A stretch of DNA of 64,000 bases from Sinorhizobium garamanticum (GTDB taxonomy: Bacteria > Pseudomonadota > Alphaproteobacteria > Rhizobiales > Rhizobiaceae): NCBI RefSeq assembly GCF_029892065.1, contig NZ_CP120373.1, positions 3,975,001-4,039,000 of the forward strand, in the 5' to 3' direction. Below the pieces are notes generated by a model. The model had not been told where the DNA came from and did no database searches. It was given only the letters and a program-made list of their open reading frames with translations. This document shows, piece by piece, positions 1-17,822 of this stretch (position 1 is its first letter; each line of letters opens with the position of its first letter). The position numbers and the translations under genes were made by a program.

Positions 1-256
1 GATAGGTAGCACCACCGACGCGGCGCGAACGCACTTCAACGTGCGGAGCAATGTTGTCGAGCGCGGAATGGAACACGGCGATCGGTTCCTGCTTCAGCTT
101 CGACTGCACCGCATCGAAAGCACCATAGACAATGCTTTCAGCAACGGACTTTTTGCCGTCAAACATGATTGCGTTCATGAACTTCGTGACAACCAGATCA
201 CCGAACTTCGGATCCGGGTTGATCTCACGCTTTTCTGCTCTGTGACGTCGGGACAT
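1..256 (-). CDS. rpsG: 30S ribosomal protein S7, 5' part only
   Basis: This is the N-terminal 85 residues of ribosomal protein S7; the rest lies beyond the left edge. S7 binds the 3' domain of 16S rRNA and organises the small-subunit head. The reading begins [10 protein letters not shown] and continues with the typical S7 stretch around [12 protein letters not shown]. It starts 57 nt after the rpsL stop with a purine-rich stretch (AGAGACGAGAAG) ahead of the ATG, so it should be cotranscribed with rpsL in the str operon. In related genomes fusA and a second tuf copy follow. Nothing unusual is visible in this part. Confidence 0.95.
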   Translation of the reverse strand, partial: MSRRHRAEKREINPDPKFGDLVVTKFMNAIMFDGKKSVAESIVYGAFDAVQSKLKQEPIAVFHSALDNIAPHVEVRSRRVGGATY

Positions 257-313
257 ACTTCTCGTCTCTCAACTTTTAAAAACTTGACCAGCGAAATGGC
301 GCCGGTTGCGATG

Positions 314-685
314 TTATTTCGGACGCTTCGCGCCGTACTTGGAGCGGCGCTGCTTGCGGTTCTTCACACCCTGCGTATCGAGAACGCCACGGATGATGTG
401 GTAACGAACACCCGGAAGGTCCTTTACACGGCCGCCGCGGATCATGACCACGGAGTGCTCCTGCAGGTTGTGGCCTTCGCCCGGAATATAGCCGATGACT
501 TCGAAGCCGTTCGTCAGGCGGATCTTCGCAACCTTACGCAGAGCCGAGTTCGGCTTCTTCGGGGTCGTCGTGTAGACGCGGGTGCAAACGCCGCGCTTCT
601 GCGGGTTTTCCTGCAGAGCAGGAACCTTGTTGCGCTTTACCTGTGCCAGACGCGGCTTGCGGATCAGCTGGTTTACGGTAGGCAT
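314..685 (-). CDS. rpsL: 30S ribosomal protein S12
   Basis: The 123-residue protein is full length for S12, which sits at the decoding centre and supports accuracy of translation. The conserved [11 protein letters not shown] stretch and the GRVKDLPG loop are both present. Lys43 and Lys88, the positions where streptomycin-resistance substitutions usually arise, are wild type. It is the first gene of the str operon and rpsG follows after 57 nt. A promoter-like CTTGAC box lies about 290 bp upstream, which would give a long leader. Confidence 0.98.
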   Translation of the reverse strand: MPTVNQLIRKPRLAQVKRNKVPALQENPQKRGVCTRVYTTTPKKPNSALRKVAKIRLTNGFEVIGYIPGEGHNLQEHSVVMIRGGRVKDLPGVRYHIIRGVLDTQGVKNRKQRRSKYGAKRPK

Positions 686-1270
686 GTAACCATCCCTTAC
701 AAAATCTTGTCTCGTTACCCTTTCGGGCGGATCGTTGCCGTCGCCGGCGGTCTCGAACGCCTATGAAATGCGCAAAAGGAGGGCCGATCCGCCTTTTCGC
801 AGATGGCCCCACCAAAAGCAGAGGACGCCCTATTTCGCGCGTCTTGCGTGCAGCATTTTGTCGTCAGCGTGCGTTTCGAACCTTGTTTGAGGCGAACTCC
901 AGAACGCGTCGTTCCGAACCAGCCAGCCTCACATGGGCTCCGATGCGGCGGGGTGTACTGATTTCGGGGCCATCCGTCAAGGGCAATTAAGAAATATTCT
1001 GGCCTGCGCAGCCCTGTCATACCTGGAAAACAAGGCTTTGACAGCAACTCTGTCCGGCAGCGATCGCAACTTGGCGCCTTAACCCGGATATTGTCCCTCG
1101 CAATTAAGGAATCAGCAACTTCTTTCTGAGCGTTTTCCACGATCACGGGTCGGCGAAGCCGGTCGGCTGATTCTCACCTCTGTTTCCCATTTTTCTATTT
1201 CTTTCGCGCGCAGTCGACGCGCAGTCGAAAAGCACGCTAAGATCGCCGTTAAAACTCGAAAGGACATTCC
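686..1270. other. Intergenic region between rpsL and the small acidic-protein gene
   Basis: This 585-bp gap separates divergent genes: rpsL on the minus strand and a 98-residue protein on the plus strand. It should hold the promoters of both. A minus-strand CTTGAC box is annotated separately. Just before the plus-strand gene the 11-bp unit CGCGCAGTCGA occurs twice in tandem (about 1208-1229). Open frames on either strand have no recognisable protein features. Confidence 0.5.
953..981 (-). promoter_or_regulatory. Candidate promoter of the str operon (rpsL-rpsG)
   Basis: On the minus strand a perfect CTTGAC (981-976) is followed, after 17 nt, by GTACAC (958-953). The rhizobial housekeeping consensus is CTTGAC-N17-CTATAT, so the -35 is perfect and the -10 weak. 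It lies about 270 bp upstream of the rpsL start. Confidence 0.35.
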
Positions 1271-1567
1271 ATGCCCGTTACGCCGGACAACGACAACGTG
1301 CCAGACGAACCGCTGGTTTTCATCATTATTGGCAAGGCCTACGAAGCCGACGGCGACGACGAGGGTATCGACATCCACGTGATGCTCAGGGCGCCAGACG
1401 ACGACACCGCTGTCCGCGAGGCGCTCAATGCGCTCGCCGAAGAGGGCTTTCTCCAGGCCGATCTCGACCAGATCGGAACCTTGACCGAGATTCCGGATGA
1501 GGAACCACACGCCTCTGCCTATCAGGGCGCACTCGAAGGTGAGGTGGCGATCATTCGTTTCGCATAA
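1271..1567 (+). CDS. Small acidic conserved-type hypothetical protein (98 aa)
   Basis: I do not recognise a named family. The 98-residue protein is acidic, rich in Asp and Glu, with no membrane segment or signal peptide. It has a compact soluble look: a hydrophobic strand FIIIGKAYEAD near residue 17, a helix around DTAVREALNALAEEGF, and a last strand EVAIIRF. An AAAGGA Shine-Dalgarno sits 6-7 nt before the ATG. A strong bidirectional terminator follows 30 nt after the stop. The defined start, RBS and terminator make it a real gene. It is isolated between the str operon and the convergent rpoC. Confidence 0.8.
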   Translation: MPVTPDNDNVPDEPLVFIIIGKAYEADGDDEGIDIHVMLRAPDDDTAVREALNALAEEGFLQADLDQIGTLTEIPDEEPHASAYQGALEGEVAIIRFA

Positions 1568-1597
1568 CCGGGCCGCGCGATCGGCCAGAAAGATAAA

Positions 1598-1633
1598 GCC
1601 GCCCGGATCGCTCCGGGCGGCTTCTTTGTTTTT
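1598..1633. terminator. Bidirectional rho-independent terminator
   Basis: A perfect 10-bp GC-rich stem (1598-1607 with 1612-1621) closes a 4-nt loop. A T-rich tail follows on the plus strand (TTCTTTGTTTTT) and another on the minus strand (TTTATCTTT). It can end both the small plus-strand gene and the rpoBC transcript, whose last stop is at 1670. Confidence 0.9.
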
Positions 1634-1669
1634 GAAAGAGCGGGCGCTCTTCGCGCCCTCCCCTTGCGG

Positions 1670-5875
<4,206 letters not shown>

Positions 5876-6022
5876 GCCTGTCTCCTTTGCGGGCATTAAG
5901 CCCTGAGCTTGGCGGGGTGCCGGCAAATCCCGGGCGCCGGCCCCTGCCCTATAAACAGCTAAAACCGCATCGGGTGCGGCCCTGTTCCTGCCGCGGACAA
6001 TAAACTGCCCTGCGGCGGAAAC

Positions 6023-6048
6023 GGTGCGTGCCTGCAGCGGCACGCACC
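6023..6048 (-). promoter_or_regulatory. Perfect hairpin in the rpoB-rpoC gap
   Basis: A perfect 10-bp inverted repeat (6023-6032 with 6039-6048, 6-nt loop) begins 11 nt after the rpoB stop. No U-tract follows on the transcribed strand, so it is not a standard terminator. An mRNA-stabilising or processing element between the two large subunits fits better. Confidence 0.55.
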
Positions 6049-6058
6049 TGATGTCGTC

Positions 6059-10201
<4,143 letters not shown>

Positions 10202-10364
10202 CGTCGCTCCTTGTCAATCTTGCATCCGGGCCTGCAACGGACGGGAACCGATGGCCAGTCGATCCCGTCGATCAATGAGTAGTTCAATCTCGTCAAGCTT
10301 TCGAAAGACGCCAGCACGGATTGCTGTGCTGTCTCGCGATCGTGACCATCCTCTTGAAGAACCC

Positions 10365-10402
10365 ATTACCCAAAAGCCGTTTTCGACAGGCTTTTGGGTA
10401 AT
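10365..10402 (-). promoter_or_regulatory. Long hairpin in the rplL-rpoB gap (attenuator or processing site)
   Basis: A perfect 14-bp inverted repeat (10365-10378 with 10389-10402, 10-nt loop) lies between rplL and rpoB. In E. coli the equivalent gap carries an attenuator and an RNase III site. Position and strength suggest a similar role here, by analogy only. Confidence 0.6.
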
Positions 10403-10418
10403 ATGTTCCAAAAACGGT

Positions 10419-10453
10419 CAAAGAGAGGCGGCCAAACGGCCACCCCTCCTTTG
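10419..10453 (-). terminator. Terminator-like hairpin directly after rplL
   Basis: This stem pairs 10438-10453 with 10419-10433 in about 15 bp (two or three G-U pairs, one bulge) around a 4-nt loop. It starts 13 nt after the rplL stop and is followed by a short GTTTTT. It probably acts as a partial terminator lowering read-through into rpoBC. Confidence 0.5.
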
Positions 10454-10465
10454 CATTTCGTCGAA

Positions 10466-10846
<381 letters not shown>

Positions 10847-10904
10847 TTTACTTTTCCTTTTGTTCGGTTCGAACTGGTTCTAAATACAACAGCGAAATTC
10901 CGCC

Positions 10905-11423
10905 TCAGGCGGCTTCGTCCTTCTTGGCATAGGCCGAGAACACGCGAGCAAGCTGGCTTGCCGGTGCTGCGACAACCGTCGCGACGCGGGTTGCCGGGGC
11001 ATTGAGAAGGCCCAGCAGCTTCGCGCGCAGCTCATCGAGCGAAGGCAGAGTCGCAAGCGACTTGACTGCTTCGGCGTTGAGCGTGGTTGTCCCCATGGCG
11101 CCGCCGAGCACAACGAGCTTGTCGTTGGTCTTGGCGAAATCCACGACGACCTTCGGAGCCGTTACGGGGTCAGTGCTGTAAGCGATCAGCGTCTGTCCCC
11201 TGAAGAGATCGGTCATCCCTTCAGACTCCGTGCCCTGAAGAGCGATCTTGGCCAGGCGGTTTTTCGCGACTTTGACGGTGCCGCCAGCAGCGCGCATCTT
11301 CGAACGGAAGTCGTTCATCTGCGCAACTGTGACACCAGCATAGTGGGCCACGACAACCGAACCGGAAGCCTTGAAGACTTCGTTCAGCTCCGTGACGAAT
11401 TCGCGTTTTTCCGCTCTTTCCAC
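10905..11423 (-). CDS. rplJ: 50S ribosomal protein L10
   Basis: The 172-residue L10 anchors L7/L12 dimers to 23S rRNA. The N-terminal rRNA-binding domain includes [22 protein letters not shown]. The C-terminal helix that binds L7/L12 ends in [11 protein letters not shown]. The start is GTG, preceded by GGAGACAGACA with good spacing. A 328-bp structured leader lies upstream. In other bacteria L10 (with L12) represses its own mRNA through such a leader, so the same is likely here but not shown by sequence alone. Confidence 0.97.
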   Translation of the reverse strand: MERAEKREFVTELNEVFKASGSVVVAHYAGVTVAQMNDFRSKMRAAGGTVKVAKNRLAKIALQGTESEGMTDLFRGQTLIAYSTDPVTAPKVVVDFAKTNDKLVVLGGAMGTTTLNAEAVKSLATLPSLDELRAKLLGLLNAPATRVATVVAAPASQLARVFSAYAKKDEAA

Positions 11424-11751
11424 TGTCTGTCTCCAGTTGACAGGGTTGCTTCAAGCAGCCCTGCCGGGTTTGCCTTTGTCACCCGGGATCATGCTCGATC
11501 CCAAGCAACGCTTAAGGATCCTGTCCCTTGGCGTTCCCGGGAGAGCCGGGTCTGACACAAGGCAAGCGAGGTTCGAACCGAATTTCGACGCCAGAAGCGC
11601 TGTTCAAAATTCAGATCTTACCCGTCTCATGCGGGCAATGGTGATTAAGGTAAAACCACCCGCAATCTCGGACAGGAGTTCCGGACCGGGGTCCGGATAT
11701 TTCCGGCCCCGAAAGGCCGGAAATTCGGTTTCGGGCCGAAGCCCGGAATTA
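11424..11751 (-). promoter_or_regulatory. rplJL leader region (likely L10 autoregulatory leader)
   Basis: This 328-bp region between rplA and rplJ is rich in inverted repeats. One, GGGATC-N6-GATCCC, is near 11487-11504. Another, at 11441-11463, sits right before the rplJ Shine-Dalgarno. Autoregulatory L10 leaders occupy this position in many bacteria. I could not trace a consensus L10 kink-turn by eye, nor a convincing promoter. Confidence 0.4.
11680..11747 (-). terminator. Three consecutive GC-rich hairpins downstream of rplA
   Basis: Reading away from rplA there is a CGGGC/GCCCG stem (about 11730-11746), then a perfect 10-bp stem (11715-11724 with 11699-11708), then an 8-bp TCCGGACC palindrome (11680-11697). 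Only a weak U-run (GGTTTTACC) follows near 11651. They likely form a terminator or 3'-end protection array separating rplKA from rplJL. Confidence 0.5.
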
Positions 11752-12450
11752 TCAGGCGACGCTGAGGGTCGCGGGATCGATCTTCAGGCCCGGCCCCATG
11801 GTCGAGGAGATCGCTACGCGCTTGACGTAGTTACCCTTGGCACCAGCCGGCTTCGCCTTGATCACGGCATCGGCGAAGGCGCGGATGTTCTCTTCCAGCG
11901 CCTTGGCGTCGAAGGAAGCCTTGCCAACGCCAGCATGGACGATACCGGCCTTTTCGACGCGGAACTCGACCGCACCACCCTTGGAGGCCTTTACGGCAGC
12001 AGTGACATCCATGGTGACCGTGCCGACCTTCGGATTCGGCATCATGCCGCGCGGGCCGAGCACCTTACCGAGACGGCCGACGAGCGGCATCATGTCCGGG
12101 GTGGCAATGCAGCGATCGAAGTCGATCTTGCCGCCCTGGACGATCTCGACCAGGTCTTCGGCGCCGACGACATCAGCACCGGCAGCCTTGGCTTCGTCAG
12201 CCTTCGCGCCGCGCGCGAAAACGGCGACGCGAACCGAGCGGCCAGTGCCGTTCGGCAGGTTGACTACGCCGCGGACCATCTGGTCGGCGTGGCGCGGATC
12301 AACGCCTAGGTTCATGGCGACTTCGATGGTTTCATCGAACTTTGCCGTCGCACGCTCCTTGACCAGCGTTACGGCTTCAACGAGGCCGTAGATCTTCGCC
12401 GGATCGATGCCCTCGCGGGACTTCTGTACACGCTTTGCAATCTTCGCCAT
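11752..12450 (-). CDS. rplA: 50S ribosomal protein L1
   Basis: The 232-residue L1 forms the ribosomal L1 stalk that helps release E-site tRNA. It also represses the L11 operon in many bacteria. Conserved stretches include the [20 protein letters not shown] block and [15 protein letters not shown]. It begins 4 nt after the rplK stop, so the two are translationally coupled. Confidence 0.98.
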   Translation of the reverse strand: MAKIAKRVQKSREGIDPAKIYGLVEAVTLVKERATAKFDETIEVAMNLGVDPRHADQMVRGVVNLPNGTGRSVRVAVFARGAKADEAKAAGADVVGAEDLVEIVQGGKIDFDRCIATPDMMPLVGRLGKVLGPRGMMPNPKVGTVTMDVTAAVKASKGGAVEFRVEKAGIVHAGVGKASFDAKALEENIRAFADAVIKAKPAGAKGNYVKRVAISSTMGPGLKIDPATLSVA

Positions 12451-12454
12451 GGTC

Positions 12455-12883
12455 TTAGCCCGTCACTTCCAGGCCCATGGAGCGGGCAGAGCCCTCGACC
12501 ATTGCCATTGCGCCTTCAACATCGGCCGCATTGAGGTCCTTCATCTTGGCCTCTGCGATCGTGCGGATCTGAGCCTTGGAGATCGAGCCGGCCTTGGCCT
12601 TGCCCGGGGTCTTCGAGCCCGACTGGATCTTTGCTTCACGCTTCAGGAAGTAGCTGACCGGCGGCTGCTTCATGACGAAGGTGAAGGACTTGTCCTGGTA
12701 ATAGGTGATGACGACCGGAATCGGCATACCCTTTTCCATTTCCTGCGTGGCGGCATTGAACGCCTTGCAGAATTCCATGATGTTAATGCCACGCTGACCA
12801 AGCGCAGGACCGATCGGCGGCGACGGATTCGCCGAGCCGGCCTTCACCTGCAGCTTGAGCTGGCCTGCAACTTTCTTAGCCAT
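12455..12883 (-). CDS. rplK: 50S ribosomal protein L11
   Basis: The 142-residue L11 belongs to the GTPase-associated centre of the large subunit. The N-terminal domain ([20 protein letters not shown]) and the C-terminal rRNA-binding domain with [11 protein letters not shown] are present. It is first of the rplKA pair, 213 bp downstream of nusG. That gap has a small GC hairpin (AGCCGG-GTGA-CCGGCT, 12937-12952) which may belong to an L1-responsive leader; this is inference. Confidence 0.98.
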   Translation of the reverse strand: MAKKVAGQLKLQVKAGSANPSPPIGPALGQRGINIMEFCKAFNAATQEMEKGMPIPVVITYYQDKSFTFVMKQPPVSYFLKREAKIQSGSKTPGKAKAGSISKAQIRTIAEAKMKDLNAADVEGAMAMVEGSARSMGLEVTG

Positions 12884-13096
12884 ATCTCTCTGCCTCTGAA
12901 TGCCCCTTCGCGATCAAGCCGGAAGAGGAACTGTTGAGCCGGTCACCCGGCTGTTTGCCGGCCCTTCGACCGACGGCTGCGGTTGCGTGGTGCGGATAAA
13001 CCGACCCGGCTAAGACCGGATACCTCCCACGCGCATGCGGATCACTCCGCCGGAGCAAGCCAATCGACCGCTCCATCCTTTTAAAGCCTGTGTTTT

Positions 13097-13627
13097 TCAG
13101 ACCTTTTCGACCTGGCCATATTCCAGCTCGACAGGGGTCGCACGACCAAAGATCGAAACCTCGACCTTCAAACGCGACCGCTCTTCATCAACATCCTGAA
13201 CGATGCCGTTGAAGGATGCGAACGGACCATCCGATACCCGGACCTGTTCGCCAATCTCGAAGGAAACCGACGGCTTCGGACGGTCGACACCTTCCTGGAC
13301 CTGACCAAGAATCCGCTCGGCCTCGTAATCGGGAATCGGAACGGGCTTGCTGTCAGTCCCGAGGAAGCCCGTGACCTTCGGCGTATTCTTGATGAGGTGA
13401 TAAGCCTCATCGGTCAGATTGGCGCGAACAAGCACGTAGCCCGGAAAGAACTTGCGCTCCGCGTCGACCTTGCGGCCGCGGCGGATCTCGACGACTTTTT
13501 CCGTCGGGACGAGAATCTTCTCGAAAAGGTGATCCAGACCCTTCTGCTTGGCCTTCTCCTCGATCGACTCGGCGACCTTCTTTTCGAAATTCGAATAGGC
13601 GTGAACGATATACCAGCGCGCAGCCAT
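13097..13627 (-). CDS. nusG: Transcription termination/antitermination factor NusG
   Basis: The 176-residue NusG binds RNA polymerase and links it to Rho or the ribosome. It has the N-terminal NGN domain (MAARWYIVHAYSNFEKKV to about residue 110) and a C-terminal KOW domain (VRVSDGPFASFNGIVQDVDE). I chose the ATG at 13627 because GGAGAGT precedes it and MAARWYIVH is the family start. The nine extra upstream codons would overlap secE. It lies 16 nt after secE, in one operon. Confidence 0.97.
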   Translation of the reverse strand: MAARWYIVHAYSNFEKKVAESIEEKAKQKGLDHLFEKILVPTEKVVEIRRGRKVDAERKFFPGYVLVRANLTDEAYHLIKNTPKVTGFLGTDSKPVPIPDYEAERILGQVQEGVDRPKPSVSFEIGEQVRVSDGPFASFNGIVQDVDEERSRLKVEVSIFGRATPVELEYGQVEKV

Positions 13628-13643
13628 GCTACTCTCCACCCAA

Positions 13644-13844
13644 TCAAGCGCCAACGTTGAGGACGAGGCTCATCAGCCAGCCCATCAACTGGTCCGCACC
13701 AAAGAAAAAGGCGGCGGCAAAAGAGACCATGACAAAGACCATCAGCGTCGAGATCATCGTCTCGCGCCGTGAAGGCCAAGTCACTTTTGACGTTTCAGAG
13801 CGAACCTGCTGCAGAAACGTGAACGGATTCGTTTTGGATGCCAT
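13644..13844 (-). CDS. secE: Preprotein translocase subunit SecE
   Basis: This 66-residue, single-span form of SecE (residues about 33-60) is typical outside the enterobacteria. SecE clamps SecY in the protein-export channel of the inner membrane. The cytoplasmic amphipathic helix RSETSKVTWPSRRET before the membrane span is the family signature. It is followed by nusG, the usual secE-nusG pair. Confidence 0.96.
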   Translation of the reverse strand: MASKTNPFTFLQQVRSETSKVTWPSRRETMISTLMVFVMVSFAAAFFFGADQLMGWLMSLVLNVGA

Positions 13845-13916
13845 AAAATGCTCACGCCATTACGGCGCGTAAAGCCGATGATTCAGCCCCACGCACCGCG
13901 TGTCTGTTTGGACCCT

Positions 13917-13945
13917 ACATAAAGACCGATTCCGAAAACCACAAG
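13917..13945 (-). promoter_or_regulatory. Candidate promoter of secE-nusG
   Basis: On the minus strand CTTGTG (13945-13940) and TTATGT (13922-13917) are separated by exactly 17 nt, about 70 bp upstream of the secE start. This fits the rhizobial CTTGAC-N17-CTATAT pattern reasonably well. Confidence 0.5.
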
Positions 13946-13970
13946 AGCCAATCAGTCTTTTTGTGAATAT

Positions 13971-14000
13971 AAAAGGCGGCCACGCCGCCCTACCTTTTTT
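13971..14000 (-). terminator. Terminator after tRNA-Trp
   Basis: A GC-rich GGCGGC/GCCGCC stem is followed on the minus strand by TTTTATATT. It lies about 45 nt downstream of tRNA-Trp. A T6 run also follows on the plus strand. Confidence 0.6.
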
Positions 14001-14042
14001 CATTCTGGCCGAATTCAGACGATGAGGCAAGAATGACGAAAC

Positions 14043-14118
<76 letters not shown>

Positions 14119-14170
14119 AGACCGAAACGCCGACCGGCCAAACGGCCCGCACGCGTCTCAGGTCAGCGGC

Positions 14171-14199
14171 TTCATATTCAGTTTGCCGGACGCTTTCAA
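14171..14199 (-). promoter_or_regulatory. Promoter of tRNA-Trp
   Basis: TTGAAA (14199-14194) and TATGAA (14176-14171) are separated by 17 nt on the minus strand, about 52 bp upstream of the tRNA 5' end. This is a good sigma-70-type match. Confidence 0.6.
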
Positions 14200-14287
14200 G
14201 CGCATTTGCACCAAAAGGGAAAAAAGTTCCTAGATAATTTCGCGGATTGCCTGGAACGCTGTCGACGCCGCAGGCGGTCTTGGCGCT

Positions 14288-15181
14288 TCAGTTCTCCAAC
14301 TGAACGTATTTCCGCCAGTCATGCTCCTCCTTGAAGCCGAGAACCTCGCGAATCTTCCTGTTCGAGAGAAGGCCTTCGAACTCGCCGATCTCTCTTTTGA
14401 AGGGAACATTCGGATAAAACCGCTTGGCAAGTTCACGCGAAGGCGTGTTGGCCGACACCGTGTCGTTCGCGGCGTTGAATATCGCAAAGCCGAGGCCGTC
14501 CTTCTCTATGCAAAGCTTGACAATCTGCCCGAGGTCGCGTGCGTCGATATAGCTCCAGGCAATCCTTTTGCGGATTTCGGGATTGTCGAAATAATGCGGG
14601 AAATTCGCATATTCATGCGGCTCGATCACGTTGCCGATGCGCAATGCGTAGATGTCGAACCCCGAGCGCTCCGCAAAAGCGCGTGCCGTCTTCTCATTTA
14701 CGACCTTGGAAAGGCCGTAGGAGTCCATCGGGTTGACGTCGTAGTCCTCCTCGAGCGGGAAATGGTGGAAATCGCGATGGCCCTCCGCAAAGCAGACGCC
14801 GTAGGTCGTCTCGCTCGAGGCAACGATGATCTTGCGGATGCCGAGTTTCACCGCCGCTTCGATCACGTTGTAGGTGCCCATAACATTGACCTGGAAGGTC
14901 TCGTTGTCCGGCCTGATGAGAATGCGCGGAATGGCGGCAAAGTGCACGACCGCATCGAAGGGGCGCAGCCCCTGATCAAGATCGGGAAAGTCCCTATGCA
15001 TCGAGAGCGCATTGAACATCTGGCCACTGTCAGTGATGTCCGCGATCAGGTTGGTGACGCCGGGGCGGTCGAGCGGCACAAGGTCGACATTGTGCACCTC
15101 GTAACCCGCGTCGACGAGATAAGGCACAGCATGCCGCCCGGCCTTGCCTGCGCCGCCGGTAAAGAGAATCCGCTTCTTCAT
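14288..15181 (-). CDS. NAD-dependent epimerase/dehydratase (extended SDR)
   Basis: The 297-residue protein is a Rossmann-fold nucleotide-sugar-type epimerase or dehydratase. The dinucleotide-binding loop is GGAGKAG at residues 9-15. The conserved HFAAIPR block is near 80-86, the substrate serine region ASSETTYG near 121-128, and the catalytic Tyr155-X3-Lys159 lies in YGLSK. The exact substrate cannot be told. The ATG at 15181 has GGGAGG 6 nt upstream; an earlier in-frame start lacks a ribosome-binding site. It lies between tuf and tRNA-Trp, which are neighbours in many bacteria, so it looks like a later arrival in this block. Confidence 0.85.
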   Translation of the reverse strand: MKKRILFTGGAGKAGRHAVPYLVDAGYEVHNVDLVPLDRPGVTNLIADITDSGQMFNALSMHRDFPDLDQGLRPFDAVVHFAAIPRILIRPDNETFQVNVMGTYNVIEAAVKLGIRKIIVASSETTYGVCFAEGHRDFHHFPLEEDYDVNPMDSYGLSKVVNEKTARAFAERSGFDIYALRIGNVIEPHEYANFPHYFDNPEIRKRIAWSYIDARDLGQIVKLCIEKDGLGFAIFNAANDTVSANTPSRELAKRFYPNVPFKREIGEFEGLLSNRKIREVLGFKEEHDWRKYVQLEN

Positions 15182-15283
15182 GACGCCTCCCCACGAAAAA
15201 GAAGTAATAGTTAGGCGCTTTGTGTTTTTACACAAGATGCACCCGTATTGCGCATCGCGCCGAACGCCATACCTGAGTGCGTT

Positions 15284-15946
15284 TCACCATTTCAGGCTGT
15301 AGCGGATATCAAACACGCTGCGGGGCGCCAACAGCGGGTCGACGACAGCGGCGCCAAGTTGCAAATTGCCGAACTTCTGTTCCAGGCCAATGCGGCTCAA
15401 GCCGCTGATACCGTCGCCCGAAAGCTCGCCCTGCGCGACAAGTGACGTTCGGGTCGCCGGAGACGCGATCCTGGCTGTTTGCGTCAACCTCGGCTCGGTG
15501 CAACTGTTCTCATAGGCATTGCACTGGAGGGCGATGCTGCGTTGGACCTCGGCATCTACTGTCGGCGTAACCATCCATGTCCGCGCCGTAGCTGCGCCCA
15601 CATTGCCGGTGCCACTCAAGGCGTTGAAATCCATGCTGAGTTGCGAGGAGCGCGTAGCCGCCTGCCCGCTCTTGCGCGAAAGCGTCCCCCAGAGACGCAT
15701 CGGTGCTGCGACCGGCTTGATCTTGCCCGACGGCGCCGCCCCCATCGAAAACTCTGCCCCCGCGGTCGTGTCCCAGCGCCAGGGAAAGCGCACACCGAGC
15801 CGCAGCCGATAGGCGTTGGTTCCGGTCTTTGCGGGTGCCCAGATGAGCGGGTCGTCGTCGGCCGCTGATGCTGCTTTCGGAACAGGTCCGATACAGACAA
15901 AAGCGATGCCGACCGCGGCGAGGCGCGTAGCAATGCGTCTTTTCAT
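15284..15946 (-). CDS. Exported protein of unknown function (220 aa)
   Basis: I do not recognise a family. A signal peptide is clear: basic start MKRRIATRLAA, a hydrophobic core, and probable cleavage after AASA near residue 28. The mature part is rich in alternating polar/hydrophobic stretches such as YRLRLGVRFPWRW and ends FDIRYSLKW, with a terminal aromatic residue. That pattern suggests an outer-membrane or periplasmic beta-structured protein. Two cysteines (QCNAYENSC) may form a disulfide. It is 102 bp upstream of the epimerase gene and reads the same way. Confidence 0.7.
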   Translation of the reverse strand: MKRRIATRLAAVGIAFVCIGPVPKAASAADDDPLIWAPAKTGTNAYRLRLGVRFPWRWDTTAGAEFSMGAAPSGKIKPVAAPMRLWGTLSRKSGQAATRSSQLSMDFNALSGTGNVGAATARTWMVTPTVDAEVQRSIALQCNAYENSCTEPRLTQTARIASPATRTSLVAQGELSGDGISGLSRIGLEQKFGNLQLGAAVVDPLLAPRSVFDIRYSLKW

Positions 15947-16127
15947 TTGGGATTCCGATCCTCGGTCACAACCGTTGCCATTCCGGCAAAATCGTCAGGT
16001 TCGGAAGATAGTGCAGATCTGTGACGACCTTATGCTCATCGGCGGCCGCACACACCGGATCCCGCGAGCGCTGTTGCGTACATCAGGCGCAGTGCAGACG
16101 GGGGTGCGTATTCATCACCCAAGACAG

Positions 16128-16155
16128 AAGGCCCCGCAGTTGCCTGCGGGGCCTT
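16128..16155 (-). terminator. Rho-independent terminator of the tuf transcript
   Basis: A perfect 11-bp stem (16128-16138 with 16145-16155, loop of 6) is followed on the minus strand by CTGTCTT. It lies 131 nt beyond the tuf stop but only 21 nt beyond the stop of the vestigial tuf end, which is the normal spacing. Confidence 0.7.
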
Positions 16156-16176
16156 CGAAATCCGGGCTAGCCGGAA

Positions 16177-16210
16177 TTACTTGACGATCGATGCGACGAT
16201 GCCGGCGCCG
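16177..16210 (-). pseudogene. Vestigial copy of the tuf 3' end
   Basis: These 34 bp match the last 34 bp of tuf (16287-16320) at 31 positions and sit exactly 110 bp downstream of them. Translated, they read [10 protein letters not shown] and a stop, against [10 protein letters not shown] and a stop in the intact gene. No similarity extends to either side. It looks like the remains of an older tuf 3' end displaced by recombination with a second tuf copy. Confidence 0.75.
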
Positions 16211-16286
16211 CGTGCAAATCGCGCTTGCGCGCCATTTGCACCTTCCTTGCTGCCGTCGGCAGCTGACGGCATCGTCCTCGCGATCA
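16211..16286 (-). other. 76-bp segment between the two tuf ends with two hairpins
   Basis: The segment carries the inverted repeat GTGCAAAT/ATTTGCAC (16212-16219 with 16234-16241, extended inside by 5 bp after a 2-nt bulge). A second stem TGCCGTC/GACGGCA pairs 16251-16257 with 16265-16271. Neither has a U-tract. It probably came in as the 3' flank of the tuf copy that replaced the original end. Confidence 0.5.
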
Positions 16287-17462
<1,176 letters not shown>

Positions 17463-17725
17463 GGGTACGTTTCCTGTGGTCAAATAAGATGGATCAGCCG
17501 GCTCGGCCGGTTTGTCGAGCCGTTTAAGGGTTTCGCGGGATTTGCGCAAGACTTAATTGCGTGCGCCAGGACGGTGCTGCACAGCCGCTCAGCGCCTCGA
17601 GATCAAACGAGGCGCCCGATATCGGGGCGGCGGTTTATTGAACGCGCGAACATTAAGCATAATCATCGACATGCGTCGTCTATTTGAAGCGCTGTCTTAG
17701 CTGTCTCTGCAATGCTGGAATGAGT

Positions 17726-17799
17726 TGGAGCGGGTAGCGGGAATCGAACCCGCGTATTCAGCTTGGAAGGCTGCTGCTCTACCATTGAGCTATACCCGC
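17726..17799 (-). tRNA. tRNA-Gly (anticodon TCC)
   Basis: This 74-nt cloverleaf has acceptor GCGGGTA paired with TACCCGC, D-loop CAATGGTAGA, anticodon loop TTCCAAG (anticodon TCC), the T-loop GGTTCGATTCC and encoded CCA. It follows tRNA-Tyr by 23 nt and precedes tuf, so the three are probably one transcript. Confidence 0.97.
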
Positions 17800-17822
17800 G
17801 GGCCTTAGATCCTGAAGCAGAA

